From positions 232,907 to 292,906 of the forward strand of contig JAQGDQ010000025.1 in the NCBI GenBank assembly GCA_030141605.1: DNA of 60,000 bases, written 5' to 3'. The position numbers were made by a program, and so were the translations under genes. This document shows, piece by piece, positions 13,785 to 25,500 of this stretch. This DNA is from Tubiluchus corallicola (lineage: Eukaryota; Priapulida; Priapulimorpha; Priapulimorphida; Tubiluchidae). A model generated the notes under the pieces. That model was given only the letters and a program-made list of their open reading frames with translations. It searched no databases and was not told where the DNA came from. Each line of letters begins with the position of its first letter. Within the stretch, counting starts at the first letter, position 1.

Positions 13785-14120
13785 GTTTGTATCGCACAAA
13801 CAGAGAAGTCAGATAACCGTGCTGCATCTGTAGTTACTGTGTTTATTTGGTTCAATAATTTGTGAGGATTTGTGTATATTTGTTTGCATAATTTCGAATA
13901 ATTATAGTTGGAGAATTTTGCTTGTACAGGAAGAGTTTGTGAATGAAGTGAAATGTTTTTTAAATGTACATTGCTCTGTCAAGAATTTTTTGATCCTGAG
14001 AACTGCAGTACATCTGTGCGTTTATAATGCTGTTACCTATTTTATTGTGCTTCATTTTCTGCACTACCTGTAATTGTTTTAAAGCAAATTTGGTGTAATT
14101 TTTTCAAAATTTCTGCACAA

Positions 14121-14126
14121 AATAAA
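14121..14126 (+). terminator. Polyadenylation signal AATAAA of SAP-RRM gene 1
   Basis: AATAAA lies about 340 bases after the stop codon at 13784. It is followed by a T/G-rich stretch (TTATGTGTTACTTCATTTTGTCTC), as expected for a cleavage region. Confidence 0.65.
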
Positions 14127-14511
14127 AATCTCATATTTTACTTATGTGTTACTTCATTTTGTCTCTTGCGGTGTGTGCTACTTTATCACTGTAAAGCCAC
14201 CATGAAGAAGATTTCTTGTCTTAAGTTGCTGTTTTCATACACTAATAATTGCGTGACATGATATTACATCTTGAGTAGTATTGCCTATCACAAAATGTGG
14301 AAGAATCTTAAATTTTGGGATTGGCAGTTTAGCTGTTTTTCATAGAAGTAAAGTGATGGTTTTAGTGGTTAGACTGAAAATTGACAACAGTTGGTAATAA
14401 CGACAGCATTAAGTTATTAAAAAAACTTAAATTGTCAGCGTAAGTTTCATGAAAATCATTGCAATTTTAATTTAGGATGAGCAAGTTGCAAATTTATTGT
14501 TAAGCATAGCG

Positions 14512-14650
14512 AATATTAGTAGTAGTAGTAGTAGTAGTAGTAGTACTTCTTGATGTAGCTCTTGAGAACAGTAGAAGACTTGTTATTAACAATGAATATT
14601 ACATTCTCACTTATTAGGTAACTTGTTTAATAAAATTATTCATGATTTTC
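14512..14650. repeat. (GTA)n-linked dispersed repeat, copy 1
   Basis: A short (TAG/GTA) run at 14518-14544 is followed by about 105 bases that recur almost unchanged at 32024-32135, behind a much longer (GTA) tract. Shared words include CTTGATGTAGCTCTTGAGAAC, AACAATGAATATTACATTCTCACT and AACTTGTTTAATAAAATTATTCATG. Diverged relatives follow TAG runs near 32985-33130. This looks like the end of a mobile-element family carrying a trinucleotide tract. Confidence 0.65.
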
Positions 14651-15154
14651 GTATGGACATATAAGTATTTAGACTTGTACACACTATACTGTTCAACTGT
14701 ACCATGAACGATCTTTAACAACTTTTTGCGGTAATTACTGCTGTTTTGTCACAGTTTTGTGATAGAAAATACTGAAGCAAATGATATTTGGTAAAATGCA
14801 GTACATCTTCCGTTTTTCAGCAACGCTTCACCCACATTTTATTGTTACACTTAGTTCGCTGGTAGTCAGCTTAGACCTAATAGGCGCAAAGCAATTTTAT
14901 GGTGATATTCACTGTTACTTAGAAATAGCGCACATTTCATTATAGGACTAATAGCGTTACAGCAAAGTAGAGCAAAACAAAAATCATAACAAAATAATGT
15001 TCAAGCTGCAGTTTGAGTTTTTGATAGAAATTGTGTACCTCTCATGTTATATAAATATTTAGAATTTTTCATATTATTATAACACATTGAATAACATGTG
15101 CACAATGACTGGTTTGTTTTTATGTGTCGTTTTTTCACGTCAGTAGGTCCAATT

Positions 15155-15500
15155 CAATCTGTTGGTGACAATTTCAAAGTCTGTTCAGAATTTTGGTGAC
15201 AATTTCAAAGTCAGTTCAGAAATTTGGTGACAATTTCAAAGTCAGTTCAGAAATTTGGTGATAATTTCAAGGTCAGCTGAGTCTGATGGTGACAATTTCA
15301 AGGTCAGTTAAGTCTGTTAGTGACAATTTCAAGGTCAGTTAAGTCTGTTGGTGACAATTTCAAGCAAATTATCAGTTTTTTTATAATCTAGCGGTAGTTG
15401 CTCGCTGAACAGTTGAGTCTAATGGTAACAATTTCAAGGTCAGCTGAGTCTGTTGGTGACAATTTCAAAGCCAGTACAGAATTTTGGTTACAATCTCAAG
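15155..15500. repeat. 31-bp tandem array with AGGTCA half-sites
   Basis: The core GGTGACAATTTCAA(A/G)GTCAG recurs about every 31 bases (for example at 15164, 15195, 15226) through roughly ten diverged units, with an interruption near 15360-15420. Four units carry a perfect TCAAGGTCA (15267-15275, 15298-15306, 15329-15337, 15434-15442), the extended half-site recognised by NR5A/ERR-type nuclear receptors. Others carry TCAAAGTCA. The array ends about 1.1 kb upstream of the PAN/F5-8C gene. Any binding is inference. Confidence 0.8.
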
Positions 15501-15779
15501 CAAATTATGCATTAGTTTCTTCTAATCCAGCGATAGTTACACACTGTACTAAGTTGCATTACATTTCAGTTTTATTTATTTTATACAATGTCATTTCACG
15601 AAAAAATGTTGTTCAAATTGTATTGAACCGTGCAACATTACTTAAAATTTAGTTATCTAGTTTCACGATTATTAGGTAATAAATAAAAAGTGCAACTTTG
15701 TTCCAGACTTTACGGAAGTTGTCGGGAATGTTTGCTTATTATACATGTAATAGCGGCTTTGCAATAAAAATTCTGTAAT

Positions 15780-15930
15780 TAATGCAGCATTAGTACAGCC
15801 AGTTCTGGTACAATAACTGGTTCCATGCTGGGCTAGTGCTGACTGCCTGAGTCTGGCCTTAATGAAACCTCAACACCACCAATTCTGGTACAGTAACTGG
15901 CTCCATGTTGGGCTAGTGCTGGATTCGTCT
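15780..15930. repeat. Short tandem duplication
   Basis: Two copies about 85 bases apart share CAGTTCTGGTACA(G/A)TAACTGG and TTGGGCTAGTGCTG (about 15799-15842 and 15883-15922). Nothing else is recognised in the gap between the 31-bp array and the gene at 16575. Confidence 0.55.
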
Positions 15931-16574
15931 AAGCAGGTGGCAATTGTTACTGTGTTAAAGACAGTACATTTCTACCTATCAGTAGACGTTAACGCACAGC
16001 GTGTTATCTCAGACATGCGCACAACAGCCAAACACCACGTTGCTTGGGCTGTGAAGCAAAGTGTACTTCCCTGACGTGCTCCGGTTACCCACAAGTATAA
16101 AAAAGAACTAAAGAAAAAAGACACTATATTGAATATTATCGATAATCATGAGTGAAAACAGGGGATTCTGCAGTACCTATACACGAGCCGCCACTGGTTG
16201 GTTCACATAATGTCAGTTACGAATGATATCATTCTAGTTAACTTGTCAATACATTTTAATGACCATTATTTATATTGTAATAATAATTGCGCATTGAACT
16301 TGTTCTAAAAACACACTATTAAAAGATGTATTCGTGTCTCTCCTGTACCATGACAACACCGACTGCTTAGCAATTATGCACGTATATACAACAAAGCTAT
16401 TAATTTATGACTGGCGGTCCTGTGCTAAAACATGGCAACAAGTGTCGCAGTTTTTCATAATTATGAATATTGAATAAGTCTGTCGCTAAGAAGTAAATTA
16501 AAATATTTCATTAGTGTGGCTTATGGATTACGTTCTAATAATGTAGTTATAAATTATATCTTTTCTCACTGCAG

Positions 16575-19500
16575 ATGTTAGTCATGAAATCTGCAGGGCG
16601 TCGTTTACGCCCAGTAAAATTGATTCATATTCTTGTGTTTTTATTAGTAATTAAGTTTGCAAACTTACGAAAATGCTTCAATGAGCCGATGTCAAAAGGC
16701 AGAGCGTTCATTATTCCAGATAAGCGTGTTAACCTTCCTGCAGTAGCTGTGGTCAAGCCTGTCAGGTGAGAGCAAAACTAAAAAACTTTCGTTTTTAAAG
16801 AAATCTCTCTTGAGTAAAATGCGTGTATGAGTTGAAATAATAACATTTTACTTTGACAAAAACTTACAAGAACTGGACATTGAAGTTTAAAATATCCTTA
16901 ATTCGTAGGCCGTTTTGGTGTTTTTGTGCATAAAAGCTCGCTTTAAAAGCACCAAGGTATATAAAACAAAACAGCATTATTGTTAATTACAAAATAGTTG
17001 TGAAATCTTTTTTATTTAAAACCGTTTAGCGTCTACATAACTCCTTCAGGACCGTAAGCGCTTGTTACATTTTGCATGGGTTCATGAAAAATGGATCTCA
17101 CTAAACAGCGATTACATTATATTTGATAATTTTTGTCCGTTTCTACTCCTTACACAACGCAAAAGACCTTAATGCAAAATTTTATATGAAATCCACTTGC
17201 TTACATTGAAGAAATTAAAAATCGATTTTTGGCGAAAAAAATTGAGAAATGCTTTCAGTAACTGCAGTGTTTGCACTGTGAAATTGGCTAATGCAGAAAA
17301 TTTCAGCTATCTAGACACAACAATCTGATACACTTTGGCCTCAAGTCTAATCTATATTTAAGGAGAAATTCCTCTTAAAGGACAAGATAAGGGGTACCTG
17401 AAGTAGGTTTCGGAAGAATCGCCTAAAAAAATTATGCTACTATACAGCAATTTTATGCGTACGTCGTACTCGCGTTAAAAGGATTTTCTGTTTGTTTTCA
17501 TTTTAAATCTCCCGCAATACTGTTCTGACGGTGCCATTACATGACGTCACTATGCACCCCGTACATCAGGGGAAAAAAGGAAAAGTTAAAGTATGTCCCA
17601 AAAAAACTTACCATACAAATCTAAATTACTTAGCTTTTCGCTTACCTGCTAGAAAGACTTATGCAACTAGAAAAGAAAATTATTAATTATTTAAAATGTT
17701 TTCACCAATTGGTAAAATGTCGTTGACTCACTCTCCAGGGTGCACCACTCACTAACCAAAAACTTACTTTTAATGACAAGATACAGTAATTAAAATTTTA
17801 TTTAGTTAGTGACGTGTGTGCTACGAATGCTCTGATTATTTTTTCAAACTTCACACAATGTTATCTAAACTTGATTCAAATGACCTGTCGCCAAAATGGC
17901 TGCGTCTAACGGTCATCACGGGAGTTTAAATTTACATGTTTTATATAGCGTGACTGCCAATTGAAGTCCTGCATGCAAAAAGGCAGTATGTAAGTTATAT
18001 AAAATTTCTAGCTTTGTGTTTATGAAGGGTTTTTTGTGATGAGATGGAACGGCCTCAATTTCTCTTTTAGCTTATCGGTTAGCTTTTCTGGGACTCTGTA
18101 CAGCAGAGGGTCTTCTTGGGCTGTAGTAAGCAGCGGATCACTAAATTAGTGTGTACGATCACGCCAGTGTACACCAGACTAAGCTATTCAACAGACTAAG
18201 ATGGAGTGCCTGAATAGGGCATGATTTAATTAATTTTATCCAATTAAACCACTTATAAATGTTTAAACAAATAGCACGATAGGATAGGTGAGATTTCCTA
18301 AACAGAACAGTGCCTAATTTGTAATTATTTTGAATGGTGCGATCCTGAAGGAGTTAAATCACATAATTATTATGTATTTGTAATGCAAAACCGTAAGGAG
18401 TAGAGGGTCAAATGGACCAATGCCGTCCATCGGCTAATGTCAAGCAAATGCTGAAAATAACATAGATCATGTTTTAACAAGGTAGTGTAGACGTCACAAA
18501 AGAGAAGAAAAAAACAGCGTCTATACTACTTTGTTATTTTTAGTAAGCACTGTAGCTCGTCCGACATTAGTCTGTGTATGACTGTTGCCCTAATTGTTTT
18601 TTGAATCATAGTTTTTGCTTAATAAGCCTTTGCACGTACGCGTTGTACGCACGCGCAGTTGCTGTAGGTCAAAGGTTAAGTGTACCGCAGCAATGCGTCT
18701 TAACTACAGTAGTCACGTGACATGTGTGTAAAACTAAGCCTTCTACCGCATCATTTCAGTAACTTCAGTTGTTTTACATGGACTTCGTTTAAATATGGAT
18801 TTGCCTGGGAGTACAGAGATTTACTAGCAGGATCTTGATTGGGAACAAGGAAAAATAAACTAGGTAAGGTTCTAGCTAGCTGTTTAGTCTGCTGGTATTA
18901 CAATAGCATGGGCTGCGAGGCGTTGGCAAGTGAACACAAATGCGTTGTCTGGTTCACTTAATCTTTGACCTTTTAACGACCATCATTAATCGCTTGAACT
19001 GTGAAAAGGCTTATTAATTTGGGTAATCTTGTTTACGCATGTGTACTTCTATCGACTCGTATTCGCCTACTTTTATCTTATTGTTGTTATCTGGAAAAAC
19101 TTCTAGCCTCCGTCATGTCAAAATTGATGATTGTTGAATATCAGAAAGTACTGCATCGTATACTTGCCATACCATATAACTCTCATTTTACAATGACGAT
19201 AATGATTGACGATTGTTGAATATCAAAAAGCACTGTGTTGTGTGCTTGACATACCAGATAACTCTCATTCTACAATGACAATAACGATTGATGATTGTTG
19301 AATATCAAAAAGCACTGCGTAGTATACTTGGGATATCATATAACTCTCATTCCTCAATGACGATAACGATTGCTGAAACTGCCTCCTTTGAATTTTTAAT
19401 AGCTAAGAGAACGTTTAAACTCTTAGCATGTGTAAATCGGTCAACAAGTACTGTCTTAAAACCACTGTCACTTGTAAACATGTATTTCTACTTGTACAAC

Positions 19501-22500
19501 CCTAGGAGTGAATAGGACATTTATCGCGCAAAATATTTCCAATTTTAATAACTCTGCTCTTAATAATCGTGATATATTTGCTTACGAGTTGTGCTGACTT
19601 GCTGAAGGGGAAAACCACCTACCTGGCTTAGCGTATGTAGAAATTTGTCAGATTATAAAATCGGTTATTATTTTCAGCAATTAAGGTTTGCATGCCATCT
19701 GAAGTGCCTAAAATCAGTTATTTTTTTCAGCAATCAAGGATTGTCATGCCATCAGAAGTGTATAAAATCAGTTATTATTTTCAGCAATCTAGGTTTGCAA
19801 TGCCATCTGAAGTGTATAAAATAAATCAATACTTTCAGCAATTAAGGATTGTCATGCCATCTGATGTGTATAAAATCAATCATTATTGTCATGCCATCTG
19901 ACGTGTATAAAATCAGTTATTATTTTCAGCAATCAATGATTGTCATGCCATCTGATGTGTATAAAATCAATCATTATTTTCAGCAATCAAGGATTGTCAT
20001 GCCATCTAATGTGTAAAAAATCAGTTATTATTTTCAGCAATCAAAGATTGTCATGCCATCTGAAGTGTATAAAATCAGTTATTATTTTTAGCAATCAAGG
20101 ATTGTCATGCCATCTGAAGTGTATAAAATCAGTTATTATTTTCAGCAATTAAAGTTTGTCATGCCATCTGAAGTGTATAAAATCAGTTATTATTTTCAGC
20201 AATCAAGGATTGTCATGCCATCTGAAGTGTATAAAATCAGTTATTATTTTCAGCAATCAAGAATTATCATGCCATCTGAAGTGTATAAAATCAGTTATTA
20301 TTTTCAGCAATCTAGGTTTGCAATGCCATCTGAAGTGTATAAAATAAATCAATACTTTCAGCAATTAAGGATTGTCATGCCATCTGATGTGTATAAAATC
20401 AATCATTATTGTCATGCCATCTGAAGTGTATAAAACCAGTCATTATTTTCAGCAATCAAGGTTTGTCGCGCCATCTGAAGTGTATAAAACCAATCATTAT
20501 TTTCAGCAAACTAGAATGTGCGTATTGACCAAATTCCTCTCAGCAAACTACAACAGTGACAAGAAAGAATGTCAATATTTTGCTGAGGGCTTCGTTGAAT
20601 CAGAAATAAATACGGACAACGATCCTTTTGTAGATAAAGACGGTTGGGATGTAATTTACTATCATATAGGGGTATGTATAATGCATAACGCAACATCTAA
20701 TTAAGAAACGACTCGAAAAACAAGGAGGTAGTGGGAAGTGAATGGGTACTGTGTAATTAACACAAGGTAAATAGTAAAGCATAAATTCTTAATGTTAGGT
20801 TTTTTGGTTTTGGATTTCTATATTAATGTTTTATGAGCTATAAACAGTTGCTGGCTGGTTATTGCATGGCCTACTCATTTTATTCATTTAGCTGTTAATT
20901 ATTCGATTAGTGTAATTGTTGTTTTTGGTTTGTTCAACAAAATGTTGTTCAAGTTTATTTATTCATTCATTGATTTGTGTATCACCTAAAACGCTCGATC
21001 GGTGTCCCGATGGTCTTGGTCTTTCTGTCGACCTGTTAATGACTCAGTAACATAAAAGTTTCAAGAACAAGGGATAATCTAGTCTGTTCGTCTACCTGTT
21101 AATGCCTCAGTAACATAAAAATTTTAATAACAAGGGATAATCTAGTCAGTTCGTCTACCTGTTAATGACTCAGTAACATAAAAGTTTCAACAACAACGGA
21201 TAATCTAGTCTCTCTGTCGACCTGTTAATGACTCAGTAACGTAACAGGTCCAACAACAACGGATAATCTAGTCTCTCTGTCTACCTGTTAATGCCTCAGT
21301 AAGTTAATAGTTTCAACAACAATGGATAATCTAGTCTGTTCGCTTACCTGTTAATGCCTCAGTAACATAATAGTTTCAACAACAAAGGATAATCTAGTCT
21401 CTTCGTCGACCCGTTAATGACTCAGTAACATAATAGTTTCAACAACAAGGGATAATCTAGTCTGTTCGTCTACCTGTTAATGACTCAGTAACTTAATAGT
21501 TTCAACACCAAGGGATAATCTAGTCTTTCCGTCGACCTGTTAATGACTCAGTAACTTAATAGTTTCAACAACAAAGGATAATCTATTCTCTCTGTCTACC
21601 TGTTAATGCCTCAGTAACATAATAGTTTCAACAACAAAGGATAATCTAGTCTCTCCGTCGACCCGTTAATGACTCAGTAACATAATAGTTTCAACAACAA
21701 AGGATAATCTAGTCTGTTCGTCTACCTGTTAATGCCTCAGTAACTTAATAGCTTCAACAACAAGGGATAATCTAGTCTGTTCGTCTACCTGTTAATGACT
21801 CAGTAACTTAATAGTTTCAACACCAAGGGATAATCTAGTCTTTCCGTCGACCTGTTAATGACTCAGTAACTTAATAGTTTCAACAACAAAGGATAATCTA
21901 TTCTCTTTGTCTACCTGTTAATGACTCAGTAACGTAATAGTTTCAACAACAAAGGATAATCTAGTCTCTCCGTCGAGCTGTTAATGCCTCAGTAACATAA
22001 TAGTTTCAACAACAATGGATAATCTATTCTCTTCGTCGACCCGTTAATGACTCAGTAACATAATAGTTTCAACAACAAGGGATAATCTAGTCTGTTCGTC
22101 TACCTGTTAATGCCTCAGTAACTTAATAGCTTCAACAACAAGGGATAATCTAGTCTGTTCGTCTACCTGTTAATGACTCAGTAACATAATATTTCAACAA
22201 CAAAGGATAATCTATTCTCTTTGTCTACCTGTTAATGACTCAGTAACGTAATAGTTTCAACAACAAAGGATAATCTAGTCTCTCCGTCGAGCTGTTAATG
22301 ACTCAGTAGCTTAATAGTTTCAACAACAAGGGATAATCTAGTTAAAGGTGAAGGTATTTCAACCACTTTTGATGTGTATGTAACTGAACGTTACATAGCC
22401 CGGACTGACTGTCTATTTTCACACAGGTAACGGTGATCAGATAATAGGTCAGTGTCAAGCAATTGCTTCATAGAATGAGCGATTACCACTGTAAGGGGGG

Positions 22501-25500
22501 AAGCTAGAACAAACTAAATGTCTATTACTGTCTAGGTTCCAAGGAGGTAGCTATAAAAGCGGGGTTTCTAATGTGAGGTGGCTGCAGAGTAATAACAAAA
22601 ATGGTACAAGGGAAATATACCCCAAACTGATGCCGGTATTGAAAAGAGGCACCATTGGTCTATGGGGCGTCACACGCACCTATAATGAGCACATTCCTGA
22701 AAATAAGAGCCCTTACTTCATTTTAAATGATTACATATCGTAGTGTTGCCATTCGTGTAATTTGCAGCTGGAAGGGATGCCACTGGGCATGAGTGATGGC
22801 ACCATACCAAATGAAGCAATTTCTGGAACGGAACGTGGTGGATACCAAGCCAGATTAGAAGGTCCCGCTTACGGATGGTATACGTCTGCTGGAGCCGTGC
22901 TCACTATACAACTAGGAGGACCTCGAATCATCACTGGAATTACTACGCACGTATGTTTTTGTCACAATACAGCATTCTCACAAGTGCCCTCACGAATGTA
23001 GGCATGTTTGGTACAAGCAAATTTGGTACGAGGAAAGTTTGATACTGATTTGGTACTATGAATTTTTAGTACGTGGTAATTATGGTAGATGTAAATTTGG
23101 AATTGTCATTTTAAGTACAAGGAATTTTTGGTACTAGAAAAATGTGGTACGAAGAAAACATGGTACCAGGATTGTTTAGTACTAAGAAATATTGATACAG
23201 AAATGTTTTGGTACTAAAAAGATGTGGCGCGAAGAAAAATATGGTACCAGGATTGTTTAGTACTTAGAAATATTGGTACAAAAAAGTTTTGGTACTAGAA
23301 AAATGTGGTGCGAGGAAAAATTCGTACAAGGAAAGTTTGGTACTGGAAAATTTGGTACTAAATGAAAAAGGGAACATTTTTATACCTCAGCACAAAATAA
23401 TTGTTTCAAATAGAAAATAGAAATTTTGGCAAGATTACAACTATATATACCATCTGAGAAGGAAGCCTATATGTAAGCGATTAAACTTCCAATTTTATAT
23501 GAAACCAAAAACTAGTTTACATAGAGTTAAATGTATACTATGAAACAGGTTTGCAAGGGCAGATCCATGCAACCATGAATATACACTCTTACTCGAGAAG
23601 GGCCATACTGGCGTTGTTCTCCACATCAGTGACGTCATACTAAAACTTTCGCAGTGACGTCTTACTAAATTTCTTTTCCTTCACCGCATCTAGTGCATTC
23701 AAGTAGTTGAGGACAAAACTGTGATTTGAACTTAACGGACAAGAAAAGGGGTACCTAAAGTACGGTTCAGAAAAATCGCCTTAAAAATTATATTACATTT
23801 TTATGCGTATAGCGTACTCGTGTTGAAAGGATTTTTTGTTTGCTTTCATTTTAAATCTCCCGCAATACTGTTCTGACGCGCCATTACATGACGTCACCTA
23901 CGCAAACGTAAATCAGGGGAAAAAAGGAAATGTTAAATTATGTGCCGAAAACTTTTCTTATAAAGTTATATTACTTAGCATTTCGTTTACCTGCTTGAAA
24001 GACTTAAAAGACGTAACTAGAAAAGAAAATTATTACTAATTTAAAATGCTTTCACCAATTGGTGCGCCACTCACTAAACAAAAACGCATCTTTAATCTTA
24101 TTGACGAGATACAGTAATTTAAAATTTTACTTAGTTAGTAACATGCGTGCTACAAATGCTGCGATCATTTTTCAAACTTTACACAATGTTATCTAAACTG
24201 TCATCGTGGGAGTTTAGATTTACAAGTTTTATATACCGCTACTACCGACGCAACCCCTGCATGCAAAAAACAGTACGTAAGTGTTATAAAATTTCAAGGC
24301 GAATTTTTTAGCGTTATGTAAGTGGAAGGTTTTTTTGTGCTTTAACATTAAAATGGCTTCTGCCTGTTTAAGATAAGAAGTTGCTGTTGCCAATTTTGCT
24401 ACGTATGGTTGAGAATGTGCAACAATAAAATATAAAAAAATGTTCTTCGGTAGCAATAAGACTTTTAATGCAAATCATTCTTTAAAAAGCTGAACTGTTC
24501 CTTTAAACATTTTACACCTTAGATCGTATTTTTATTATTTTAACATCATTTAATTTCGAACACTCGTGAAAATAGTCTAAAATGGTTTTATTTATTTCTA
24601 AGTTTTCTAAGTTTCTATTTTTTACTGTTTAAATGGTAATACTATTTTAAAGGAAGACTCAATCTCATTTTAATTTACTGTCCAATATACGTCTTCTTGC
24701 CTATAAAAGTTAACAATCGTTACTTGTATTTGAATAATTAGCTTGGAAAATTAACGGCAACCGAACACAGCTATTGCTACGTTAGAAATTAACCACAGTT
24801 TGTGCAATGGCAAGCATCTTTCCTTGCGAGTCAAGCACGTTTGCGTAAGTGTTACAGTACTGTTTAAACACATGATGCCACAAAAATGGGATCTACGTCA
24901 TATGAGCAGTTTAGCACAGTAGTTTATGATCATGGTAATCACAGCATTGAGCCGCGCGCAGCTTTGAAAGTTTAACAAAATTTGAGTATCCGAGGTAATT
25001 ATTACTCAATCTAAGCTTTGATTTAAAAAAAGCTATTGTAGTTTTCAATATTTTAGAGCATTCTTTATCCTGAACTCGTGTTTACACAATCGTCTGGTTT
25101 TCTTTTAAGTAAACAAAAGGCAAAGTATCGACTAAAGCATTTACAAGTGACTAAAATTTAATTTCAAAAAAATATTAAATTTTCAGGGTTGTCGATCAGC
25201 GTGTAAAAATAACAGGTGGGTTTCACGATACACGTTATCATACAGCAAATCAAGCAATGCATCTTCTTGGCAAGATTATCTTACAAACGACGGATCCACC
25301 GTAAGTTGCATTCATAGACTACTGATAGTGCAGCTGATGGGTCAAAATTGGCTGTTCCTAGTGGGGGTGGGTCCAAGGAGTCTGACCCTGCTTTTCACAG
25401 TAACAGTTGCAACACACCAAATTAATGTTTTCTCTGAATTATAAGCATTAGAACGATTTGCTAAATCCTAAAGATGCCTTATATCTGTAAAAATCATATA

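Noticed and set aside
18765-18850. Possible extra exon of the PAN/F5-8C gene after TTTCAG
   Set aside because: It reads Cys/Trp-containing codons in a fitting phase, but there is no usable GT donor before the stop.
19692-20424. Open frames made of an 18-residue repeat beginning MPSEVYK
   Set aside because: The 54-bp unit simply lacks a stop in two frames. Without RNA showing use of upstream acceptors I treat it as intronic satellite, though the in-frame link to the next exon is reported as a finding.
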